A stretch of 5,817 nucleotides of DNA from Acidobacteriaceae bacterium (GTDB lineage Bacteria; Acidobacteriota; Terriglobia; Terriglobales; Acidobacteriaceae): positions 5,589-11,405 of the forward strand of contig PMBA01000210.1 of assembly GCA_003152795.1 (NCBI GenBank), given 5' to 3'. Below, piece after piece: positions 1 to 5,817 of the stretch; within the stretch, counting starts at the first letter, position 1, and each line of letters starts with the position of its first letter. A program made the position numbers and the translations under genes. A model generated the notes under the pieces. The model was not told the DNA's origin and made no database searches. It was given only the letters and a program-made list of their open reading frames with translations.

Positions 1-3000
1 CAGCCGCTCGACCGGCTCATTTGCACAGGCGGACTTCCCCTCGAACAGATCGTCGAGGTTGCCAGTGCTCTGGGCGACGCACTAGCGGCAGCGCATGAGA
101 AAGGCATCGTGCATCGCGACCTGAAGCCGGCTAATGTCATGGTCTCGAATGAAGGCCGGGTCAAGGTGCTCGACTTCGGCCTTGCCAAGGATGTCCGCGG
201 CTCCAACCTCGGAGACGCCACCATGACCTCGGCCAGCCAAACGGAAGTGGGCGTGGTGATGGGGACGCCCGCCTACATGTCTCCGGAACAGACATCGGGC
301 CGCCCGCTCGACCATCGCACCGATATTTTTTCTCTCGGCGTCCTGCTTCACGAGATGGCGACCGGACGCAGGCCGTTCGAAGGAAGTTCTTCGGCCGAGT
401 TGGTCTCCGCGATTCTGCGGGACACGCCACCGTCAGTCACGGATATGCGTCCCGATCTGCCCAGCGATTTGGCCCGCATCGTGCGGCGCTGTTTGGAGAA
501 GGATCCGCGGCACCGCCTGCAGACCGCGCGCGACGTGAGCAACGAGTTCCGCGATCTGGCCCGACAGACATCACAAAAGGTGGTCCCGGCAAAGACCTCA
601 ACCTCTCGCATTGCGGCAGCGAAGGACTCCGGAGCGGCTCGCGCGGGCGAAGGCTTCTGGGTCGCCGTGCTGCCGTTCAGGGGGGCAAGCGGCGATGCGG
701 ACCTCGAAGCTCTGGCCGACGGCCTGACCGAAGACGTCACCACGGGGCTTTCGCGATTTCCGTATCTTCAAGTCATCGCCCACAATTCAGCGATGGCTTA
801 CAAAGGCCGCGCCGCGGACATCCGTACGGTGGGCCGTGAACTAGGCGCGCACTATGTGATCGAGGGGAGCATACGCAAAAGAGGTCGCGCGATTCGCGTG
901 AGCGCGCAACTGATGGACGCCGTGAGCGGCACGCAGCTTTGGGCGGACGCGTATGACCGCGAAATCAGCGACGCGGGCACATTCCAGGTTCAGGACGACC
1001 TCACCGACCACATCGTGACCACCGTCGCGGATGGGTATGGAGTTCTGGTTCGCTCCATGGCCGCCCCCACTCGAGATCGAAAGGTGGAGGAACTCAGCGC
1101 GTCCGAACTTGTCTTACGCCACTACGCCTTCATGCAGCAAGTCAATCCCCAGGAGCATGCCGTGCTCCGCGCCGGCCTGGAACGGGCGCTGGAACGCGAG
1201 CCCAACCACGCCACTGCCTGGGCCTGTCTTTCCAACCTATACCAATTGGAGTATTTCGATCGGTTCAATCCACGGGAGAAACCGTTGGAGCGCGCGCGTG
1301 AGGCCGCCTGGCGGGCCGTTAAGATTGATCCGGCCTGCCAGATGGGCTGGAAAGAACTCGCTGCGGTGCACTTCTTCAGCCGCGATTTCACCGCCTTTCG
1401 CGACACCGCGGAGCGGGCCATATCGCTCAATCCGCGGGACGGTACCACCTTGGCTTATATGGCAATCATGATTGCGTTCTCCGGCGATTGGGAGCGCGGC
1501 GTGGCTCTGGCGCAAAGAGCGATTGACCTCAACCGGCATCATCCCGGCTGGTATCACAACGTATTTTTTCACCATCACTATCGCAAAGGCGAGTATGAAG
1601 CCGCCTTGCAAGCCGCCAAGAAGATCAACATGCCGGAGTTCCATTGGATGCACCTGATGACTGGGGCCGCGTGCGGCATGCTGGGGCGCCTTGAGGAAGC
1701 TCGCACGGCCATTGAGTCTCTGCGCCAATACAACCCAACGTTTCTCGACCTTGAAAATGTCCGTGAGGATCTAGGGACATGGGACCCGGACAAAGATGAG
1801 GTGGAACAGTTCTTGCAGGGATTGCAGAAGGCCGGCCTGAAGTATGGCCCGGCGGATTCTGCGGCGACGGAGATCGAGCCCAAACTGAAAAGCGACCCTA
1901 CGGCGGCTGCCAGATCCGCTTCGATTGCCACCACGACGGCATCGGGTGTGTCTCGCGCCGAGGAAGGCTTCTGGGTCGCGGTGCTGCCGTTCAAGTACGC
2001 GGGCGCAAGCGCTGAACTGAAAGCCCTGGCGGATGGTCTGTCCGAAGAAATCGTCACCGGCTTGTCCCGCTTCTCATACCTCCGCGTGATCGCCCGGGGT
2101 TCGACTGCAAGGTATTCCAGCGAGTCGGGCGACGTGCGAGCGATCGGCAAGGAACTCGGCGCTCGCTACGTGATGGAAGGCAGCTTGCGCCAGGGTGGCA
2201 GCAAGCTACGTCTGGCTGTACAGCTCGTGGACACGGTCTCCGGAACTCATCTTTGGGCAGAGAACTACGAACACACCTTCAGCCCGGAGAACATTTTTGC
2301 GCTGCAGGATGATCTGGTTCCCCGCATCGTGTCGACCGTAGCGGATTATTATGGGATTCTGCCGCACACCATAAGCGATGCGCTCCGCCGCCGGAAGGCT
2401 GACGACCAGTTGAGCCCGTACGAAGCGGTACTCCGTGCCTTCAGCTACTTCGAACGAATCGCGCCGGAAGAACATGCGCCGGTAAGACAAATCCTGGAGC
2501 GTGCCGTCAGGAACGCACCCGACCAGGGTGAAATCTGGGCGATGTTGTCGACCATGTACTGGCACGAACATGCGTTCGGCTTCAACCCGCAACCCGATCC
2601 TCTTGGGCGTGCACTGGCGGCGGCACGGCGCAGCGTGGACGTGGCACCCACCAACAACCTTGGCCATAGCGCCCTGGCGGCCACGTTGTTTTTCCAAAAG
2701 AACATTCTGGCGTTTCTTCCGGCAGCAGAGCGGGCAATTGCACTCAATCGGATGGATGGATCCAATCTGGCCACCATGGGAATTCTGACGGCCTATTCGG
2801 GCGACTGGGAGCATGGCTGCTCGCTTGTGGAATCTGCCCTGCAACTCAATCCCCACCATCCGGGCTGGTACTGGTTTGCCCACTTCTTAAATGCGTATCG
2901 TAAAGGCGACTATCGTGGCGCTCTGAGCATTGCGCTCAAGTTCAACATGCCGGGCTATTTCTATGCTCACGCCTTCACCGGAGCAGTCTATGGGCAGCTC

Positions 3001-3198
3001 GCCCTGCGTGAGCCGGCGCAGAAGGCTTTGCAGGAACTGCTTGCGATTCGGCCCGACTTTGCCGTGGCAGCACGCCAGGAATTTGAAAAATTGTACGACC
3101 CGGAACTCGTCGAACACCTGATTGACGGGCTCTCCAAAGCGGGGCTGCAGGTTCCCGGCAAAGATGCGCCGTTTCCCGCGCGCGGTACCATGGAGTAG
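1..3198 (+). CDS. Ser/Thr protein kinase with two tandem TolB-like/TPR modules (5' partial)
   Basis: Hanks-type Ser/Thr protein kinase, cut at its N terminus by the window edge. The frame is open from base 1, giving 1065 visible residues; numbering here is from the first visible codon. The GTG at 109 is the Val of IVHRDLKPAN, not a start. Visible kinase motifs are the catalytic loop HRDLKPAN (D40, K42, N45), DFG (58-60), a Ser/Thr-rich activation segment, GTPAYMSPEQ (88-97) and the DIFSLGVLLHEM helix; the domain ends near residue 189. The glycine loop, catalytic Lys and helix C lie upstream of the window. After an Ala/Ser/Thr-rich linker come two copies of a TolB-like domain (COG5616 type) plus TPR repeats, residues 219-616 and 657-1051. 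Such modules also occur C-terminal to bacterial adenylate cyclases and are thought to bind proteins or ligands. I see no transmembrane segment, so the visible part looks cytoplasmic. The catalytic residues seen are intact, so it is probably an active kinase. Its substrate is unknown. Confidence 0.93.
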   Translation, partial: QPLDRLICTGGLPLEQIVEVASALGDALAAAHEKGIVHRDLKPANVMVSNEGRVKVLDFGLAKDVRGSNLGDATMTSASQTEVGVVMGTPAYMSPEQTSGRPLDHRTDIFSLGVLLHEMATGRRPFEGSSSAELVSAILRDTPPSVTDMRPDLPSDLARIVRRCLEKDPRHRLQTARDVSNEFRDLARQTSQKVVPAKTSTSRIAAAKDSGAARAGEGFWVAVLPFRGASGDADLEALADGLTEDVTTGLSRFPYLQVIAHNSAMAYKGRAADIRTVGRELGAHYVIEGSIRKRGRAIRVSAQLMDAVSGTQLWADAYDREISDAGTFQVQDDLTDHIVTTVADGYGVLVRSMAAPTRDRKVEELSASELVLRHYAFMQQVNPQEHAVLRAGLERALEREPNHATAWACLSNLYQLEYFDRFNPREKPLERAREAAWRAVKIDPACQMGWKELAAVHFFSRDFTAFRDTAERAISLNPRDGTTLAYMAIMIAFSGDWERGVALAQRAIDLNRHHPGWYHNVFFHHHYRKGEYEAALQAAKKINMPEFHWMHLMTGAACGMLGRLEEARTAIESLRQYNPTFLDLENVREDLGTWDPDKDEVEQFLQGLQKAGLKYGPADSAATEIEPKLKSDPTAAARSASIATTTASGVSRAEEGFWVAVLPFKYAGASAELKALADGLSEEIVTGLSRFSYLRVIARGSTARYSSESGDVRAIGKELGARYVMEGSLRQGGSKLRLAVQLVDTVSGTHLWAENYEHTFSPENIFALQDDLVPRIVSTVADYYGILPHTISDALRRRKADDQLSPYEAVLRAFSYFERIAPEEHAPVRQILERAVRNAPDQGEIWAMLSTMYWHEHAFGFNPQPDPLGRALAAARRSVDVAPTNNLGHSALAATLFFQKNILAFLPAAERAIALNRMDGSNLATMGILTAYSGDWEHGCSLVESALQLNPHHPGWYWFAHFLNAYRKGDYRGALSIALKFNMPGYFYAHAFTGAVYGQLALREPAQKALQELLAIRPDFAVAARQEFEKLYDPELVEHLIDGLSKAGLQVPGKDAPFPARGTME
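655..1848 (+). repeat. Module 1 of internal duplication: TolB-like domain + TPR
   Basis: First copy of a module of about 400 residues within the upstream kinase gene. It opens with FWVAVLPF, followed by ALADGL, GLSRF, the GRELGAHYVIEGS block and VSGTQLWA, the hallmark pattern of TolB-like domains attached to signalling proteins. TPR-type helix pairs follow (AERAISLNP, AQRAIDLN), then HHPGWY, YRKGEYEAAL and a closing GLQKAGL. It aligns without gaps to the second copy over its first 131 residues, with 72 identical by hand count. The TPR part also aligns, with small gaps. The His-rich FFHHHYRKG stretch is specific to this copy. Confidence 0.9.
1969..3153 (+). repeat. Module 2 of internal duplication: TolB-like domain + TPR
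   Basis: Second copy of the module, starting exactly 1314 nt (438 codons) after the first. It repeats FWVAVLPF, ALADGL, GLSRF, GKELGARYVMEGS, VSGTHLWA, QDDL and VADYYGIL, then the TPR part with ERAIALNRMDG, NPHHPGWY, YRKGDYRGAL and a closing GLSKAGL. The linker between the copies (about residues 617-656) is rich in Ala, Ser and Thr and resembles the linker between the kinase and module 1. This suggests that linker and module were duplicated together. The moderate divergence (about 55% identity in the TolB-like part) indicates an old duplication kept by selection. Confidence 0.9.
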
Positions 3199-3246
3199 CG
3201 ACTTTAGCTTGCAAGCCAGATTAGAACCAGAAGAACAATTATTCGC

Positions 3247-3252
3247 GGAGGG
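3247..3252 (+). promoter_or_regulatory. Shine-Dalgarno-like GGAGGG before a degraded start
   Basis: GGAGGG lies 4 nt upstream of the CTG at 3257. The motif is a strong ribosome-binding sequence, better than the one before the sigma gene, yet no intact gene follows. The frame after it reads as the N terminus of a glycosyltransferase-like protein. This fits a relic translation start rather than a chance purine run, although six matching bases alone prove little. Confidence 0.35.
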
Positions 3253-3256
3253 CTGA

Positions 3257-3406
3257 CTGGCCAAGTTTCTATTCACGATGCTCCCGGCCAACGACCTTGG
3301 CTTGCCCACACGCACTGGTTCCCACAAGAAGCTGCTCGTCCTACATCTTGGCCGCAATCTTCGTGATTCGCCTGGCGCCCAAACACGCCCCGCACACACG
3401 GCCTAA
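3257..3406 (+). pseudogene. Possible 5' remnant of a glycosyltransferase-like gene
   Basis: Read from CTG at 3257, the frame gives (M)AKFLFTMLPANDLGLPTR, then drifts to unrecognisable sequence and ends at TAA 3404-3406 (49 codons). From memory, the pattern KFLFTxLPxNDLGLxTR resembles the N-terminal beta strand and loop of MGT/UGT-like GT-B glycosyltransferases, whose next segment is normally a VPIARALADRGH-type helix. That helix is missing in this frame. A +1 shift after LPTRT would give Val-Pro next, which hints at a frameshift, but what follows does not match. The start is CTG instead of ATG. After the TAA the same frame is open again to 3529. The reading is a decayed or truncated gene start, perhaps left when neighbouring genes rearranged. 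It could instead be chance, or a small unknown ORF starting at the ATG at 3278. The family assignment rests on about 19 residues. Confidence 0.33.
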
Positions 3407-3525
3407 TCCAAACGGGTTGTGTCGCAATTGATCCACTACCCGAGGCCTCATTTGCTTGACTATTCGCCGGAAATGCGAGAGGCTGTCGCGCAACGTAGTG
3501 GGCGTCTCCACGGGGCGCGCAGACC

Positions 3526-4104
3526 ATGAGCAGCACCAATGATTCCACTATTGCATCGCTGGCTGAAGCGACCGAGCGGGGTGACCGTTCTGCGGCAGAC
3601 GCGCTTTTTGCGGCGCTCTATTCGGAGTTGCACCGGCTAGCCCGTCGCGAACTGGCAAGGCAAGGTGTGCCCTTGGGTTTGAGCGCCACCACGCTCCTGC
3701 ACCAGGCTTATCTTGATATGGCCGAGCGCGAGGGCCCTGCCTTTCCCGACCGTGCCCGCTTCATGGGTTACGCGGCGCGGGTGATGCGAGGTCTGATTAT
3801 CGACCACGCGCGGAATCGGCAGGCGCAGAAGCGCGGTGGCTTATTCGAGATTACCTCGTTGACCGCTGACGTGCTGGAGAACCCTGTCGACTATCTCGAA
3901 CTGGAGCGCATCGGTGAGGCGCTTGACCAACTCGGCAAGGCGGAGCCTTCTCTAGCCGAGATCGTGGACTTGAAGTTTTTCTGCGGCTTCTCCTTTTCAG
4001 AAATCGCTGCTATGCGCGCCGTCTCGGAGCGAACGGTGCAGCGCAACTGGGAGAAGGCTCGGATTTATTTGCACCGCAACCTTCGCGGGAGTACGTCGCT
4101 ATGA
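3526..4104 (+). CDS. ECF-like sigma-70 factor, kinase-linked type
   Basis: RNA polymerase sigma factor of 192 residues, resembling the TIGR02999-type ECF-like factors common in Acidobacteriota and Planctomycetota. Region 2 spans about residues 20-105: ALFAALYSELHRLARREL (region 2.1), LSATTLLHQAYLDM (2.2), RARFMGYAARVMRGLIIDHARNR (2.3-2.4) and a basic end, QKRGG. Region 4 spans about 125-187, with the helix-turn-helix FSFSEIAAMRAVSERTVQRNWEKAR for -35 recognition. In ordinary ECF factors region 2.2 reads roughly DAEDLVQE; here S53, T55 and T56 stand at the acidic positions. The ATG at 3526 gives the normal family length, although the Shine-Dalgarno is weak (GGGG at 3512-3515). The gene is followed after 7 nt by a membrane Ser/Thr kinase on the same strand. 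Such sigma factors are typically next to kinases rather than anti-sigma genes, and none is seen here. Its target promoters are unknown. Confidence 0.93.
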   Translation: MSSTNDSTIASLAEATERGDRSAADALFAALYSELHRLARRELARQGVPLGLSATTLLHQAYLDMAEREGPAFPDRARFMGYAARVMRGLIIDHARNRQAQKRGGLFEITSLTADVLENPVDYLELERIGEALDQLGKAEPSLAEIVDLKFFCGFSFSEIAAMRAVSERTVQRNWEKARIYLHRNLRGSTSL

Positions 4105-4108
4105 GGAG
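4103..4108 (+). promoter_or_regulatory. Ribosome-binding site of the downstream kinase, overlapping the sigma stop codon
   Basis: GAGGAG shares its first two bases with the TGA stop of the sigma gene (4102-4104) and lies 3 nt before the ATG at 4112. The spacing is shorter than usual. Its overlap with the stop codon suggests that the kinase is translated by ribosomes finishing the sigma gene, which would couple the amounts of the two proteins. Confidence 0.55.
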
Positions 4109-4111
4109 CCC

Positions 4112-5817
4112 ATGCACGCGCTCAATCCCGACCGATGGCAGGAAGTAAGTCCTTACCTTGATGAGGCTCTGGCCATGCCGGCGGAGGAACGGGCTGGCTG
4201 GCTGGCCTCGCTGCGCGTGAGCAACCCGGAGTTGGCAAGCCTGGTGGAAGCCTTGCTGGCCGAGCACCGCCTTCTGGAGGAAGAGCACTTTCTCGAACAT
4301 TCCCCTGCTCAACCGCCAGAGCTGGTGCTGGCTGGGCAAAGCTTCGGCACTTATACGTTGATCTCCGCCATCGGCCACGGTGGCATGGGCACCGTCTGGC
4401 TGGCCCGGCGCAACGATGGACGTTTCGAACGCAAGGCAGCGGTCAAGTTGCTGAATCTGGCTCTCATGGGGCGAGGCGGCGAAGAACGCTTCAAACGGGA
4501 GGGCCGAATTCTCGGCCAGCTGAATCATCCTCATATCGCGGAACTGCTGGACGCCGGCGTGTCATCCGGCGGCCAGCCGTATCTTGTTCTTGAATATGTC
4601 GACGGCCAGCACGCCGATGTCTATTGTGACGAGCACACTCGGAACATCGAGGCGAGAATCCGGCTGTTTCTTGACGTGTTGGCCGCAGTCGCCCACGCTC
4701 ACACCAACCTGGTGGTTCACCGCGACATCAAGCCCTCCAACGTGCTGGTCACCAGCGACGGCCAGGTGAAGCTGCTGGACTTTGGCATTGCCAAGCTTCT
4801 GGAAGATGAAACTCAGCCGGGAGCGGCAACCCTGCTCACCCGCGAAGCGGGATCAGCCTTGACCCCTCAATATGCGGCGCCAGAACAGATCACCGGCGAA
4901 CCAGTGACCACCGCAACCGATGTTTATGCTCTAGGCGTGCTCCTGTTCGTGCTGCTAACAGGACAGCACCCAGCCGGCCCGGGTCCGCATTCCACCGCGA
5001 AGCTGCTCAAGGTCATAGTGGAGACTGAACCGCCGCGCATGTCGACCATCGTCGCCCGTGGCGGCACGGAAGCCGAACTGATCGCCTCAAGCGCTTCGAA
5101 ACGTGGCGCAACGGCTGAGCGGCTCCGTCGCCGCTTGCGAGGTGACCTCGATACCATCGTGGCGAAAGCCCTCAAGAAGAATCCGCGGGAGCGCTACGCC
5201 TCTGTGAATTCCATGGCCGAAGACCTGGGCCGCTACCTTCGGCATGAACCCATTCGGGCCCGCCCTGACGCGGTCGCATATCGGGCGGCCAAGTTCTTGC
5301 GGCGGTATTGGCTTCCGGTGTCGGCGGCTGCGCTCGTGATCGCCAGCCTTTCGGCCGGCCTTTATACGGCGAGCCATGAGCGCTCCATTGCGGAGCGGCG
5401 ATTCAGCCAGCTCCGGCAACTGTCCAATAAAATCTTTGATCTCGACGAGGACATTCGTGACCTTCCCGGTTCAACCCAGGCCCGTCAGCGTTTGGTTTCG
5501 GCTGCTCTGGAATACCTGGATGGCCTGGCTCCCGCCGCCCATGGCGATCTGGAACTCAGCCAGGACATCGCCGACGGCTACTGGCGCATAGCTGGCATTC
5601 AAGGCGTTCCCACTCAGCTGAATCTCGGCGAGCCGGCGAAGGCCGAGGCGAGCATGAAACGGGCGGACGAACTGACCGAGGCCGTACTTGCCTATCGGCC
5701 CAGAGACCGGCGCGCGCTGCTGCGGTCGGCAGGAATCGCGCAGGAACGTATGATCCTGGCGCAGGAAGAGCAGCGTGACGCGGACGCGATCGCATACGCC
5801 GGCAAGGCCTCCCATCG
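4112..5817 (+). CDS. Membrane-anchored Ser/Thr protein kinase with TPR-type C-terminal region (3' partial)
   Basis: Hanks-type Ser/Thr kinase, open to the window end (568 complete codons visible). The ATG at 4112 is chosen because it gives the standard N-terminal preface of sigma-linked kinases (NPDRWQEV...LDEAL...ERAGWLASL...ELASLVEALL, residues 5-49). The kinase domain spans about residues 80-380: glycine loop IGHGGMG (87-93), Lys in AAVKLL (K112), helix-C Glu (E130), HRDIKPSN (203-210; D205, K207, N210), DFG (223-225), an activation loop with T240, T243, S248 and T251, and AAPEQ (255-259). All catalytic residues are present. The ending LRGDLDTIVAKALKKNPRERY and the EPIRARPD motif are typical of this subfamily. 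One membrane helix lies at about 400-420 after KFLRRY, predicting a cytoplasmic kinase and an external C-terminal region. That region begins with IFDLDEDIRDLPGST and ALEYLDGL, usual before TPR repeats. The gene lies in a tight operon with the sigma factor, its likeliest partner. The C terminus is outside the window. Confidence 0.94.
   Translation, partial: MHALNPDRWQEVSPYLDEALAMPAEERAGWLASLRVSNPELASLVEALLAEHRLLEEEHFLEHSPAQPPELVLAGQSFGTYTLISAIGHGGMGTVWLARRNDGRFERKAAVKLLNLALMGRGGEERFKREGRILGQLNHPHIAELLDAGVSSGGQPYLVLEYVDGQHADVYCDEHTRNIEARIRLFLDVLAAVAHAHTNLVVHRDIKPSNVLVTSDGQVKLLDFGIAKLLEDETQPGAATLLTREAGSALTPQYAAPEQITGEPVTTATDVYALGVLLFVLLTGQHPAGPGPHSTAKLLKVIVETEPPRMSTIVARGGTEAELIASSASKRGATAERLRRRLRGDLDTIVAKALKKNPRERYASVNSMAEDLGRYLRHEPIRARPDAVAYRAAKFLRRYWLPVSAAALVIASLSAGLYTASHERSIAERRFSQLRQLSNKIFDLDEDIRDLPGSTQARQRLVSAALEYLDGLAPAAHGDLELSQDIADGYWRIAGIQGVPTQLNLGEPAKAEASMKRADELTEAVLAYRPRDRRALLRSAGIAQERMILAQEEQRDADAIAYAGKASH
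5309..5371 (+). other. Single transmembrane segment of the sigma-linked kinase
   Basis: Residues 400-420 of the kinase, starting WLPVSAAALVIASL, form an uncharged hydrophobic stretch of about 21 residues between KFLRRY and the charged SHERSIAERR. The Arg/Lys cluster before it and the kinase domain on that side place the N-terminal part in the cytoplasm. The C-terminal TPR-like region would then face the periplasm. It is the only candidate membrane helix in either kinase as visible here. Confidence 0.8.

Larger units (their letters stand above)
3199..3525 (+). other. Intergenic region without an intact gene
   Basis: This 327-base gap separates the upstream kinase from the sigma-factor gene. 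I see no tRNA, no strong rho-independent terminator (no GC-rich hairpin followed by a T run) and no convincing promoter. A perfect 10-base palindrome, GCTTGCAAGC, lies at 3207-3216 just after the kinase stop codon, but it has no loop and no T tract. The middle holds the glycosyltransferase-like remnant listed separately. The promoter of the sigma-kinase operon must lie in this gap or further upstream. Confidence 0.7.

Noticed and set aside
109..111. GTG as the start codon of the upstream kinase
   Set aside because: It encodes the Val of IVHRDLKPAN in the kinase catalytic loop. The frame is open to base 1 and reads as normal kinase sequence (ALAAAHEKG), so the true start lies upstream of the window.
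1453..1500. Hydrophobic stretch LAYMAIMIAFSG in module 1 as a membrane helix
   Set aside because: It is short, sits within TPR helices, and aligns with LATMGILTAYSG in module 2, where it is clearly a TPR helix.
2206..2883. Long open frame on the minus strand (225 codons), and a similar one at 1578-2150
   Set aside because: Both lie fully inside the well-supported kinase/TolB/TPR gene, show no recognisable motif, and are expected shadows in GC-rich coding DNA.
3259..3353. Inverted repeats GGCCAAG / CTTGGC(C) as a terminator after the upstream kinase
   Set aside because: The stems are 6-7 bp with loops of 30 bases or more and have no T run, so a functional terminator is not supported.
3456..3484. 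TTGACT at 3456-3461 as the -35 box of a promoter for the sigma gene
   Set aside because: At 17 bases spacing the -10 position reads GAGGCT, a poor match, and no better hexamer lies nearby. One good hexamer alone is not enough.
4101..4148. ATG overlapping the sigma stop codon (ATGA) as the start of the second kinase
   Set aside because: That frame closes at TAA 4146-4148. The kinase frame is read from the ATG at 4112.

Overview
The window is GC-rich (roughly 60% by eye) and every supported gene is on the plus strand. The gene content is a eukaryotic-type Ser/Thr protein kinase fused to TolB-like and TPR modules, followed by an ECF-like sigma factor of the kinase-linked type and a second, membrane-anchored Ser/Thr kinase. 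This combination, with these protein styles, is typical of Acidobacteriota (Solibacter/Bryobacter-like), with Planctomycetota less likely. The taxonomic guess is inference from gene style, not from a marker gene.

Layout. (1) Positions 1-3198 hold the 3' part of a large kinase gene whose start lies outside the window. The visible protein has the catalytic half of the kinase domain, then two complete TolB-like + TPR modules in tandem. These two modules are clearly an internal duplication: 72 of 131 ungapped positions are identical in their first parts (hand count). (2) Positions 3199-3525 contain no intact gene. They hold what looks like the decayed 5' end of a glycosyltransferase-like gene, with a good ribosome-binding site, CTG where ATG would be expected, and loss of the family pattern after about 20 codons. 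(3) Positions 3526-4104 encode a 192-residue ECF-like sigma factor whose sigma region 2.2 carries Ser/Thr where ordinary ECF factors carry acidic residues. (4) Positions 4112 to the window end encode a second Ser/Thr kinase. It starts 7 nt after the sigma stop codon, has a complete kinase domain, one membrane segment, and the start of a TPR-type sensor region, and it is cut by the window edge.

How they may work together. The sigma factor and second kinase form a tight two-gene operon. No anti-sigma gene is visible next to the sigma factor. The missing acidic residues in region 2.2 and the adjacent kinase fit the known EcfP/PknT principle (Vibrio parahaemolyticus), in which kinase phosphorylation of a threonine in this region switches the sigma factor on. 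Here that is inference. The upstream kinase seems soluble and belongs to a separate unit; whether it signals into the same pathway cannot be seen from the sequence.
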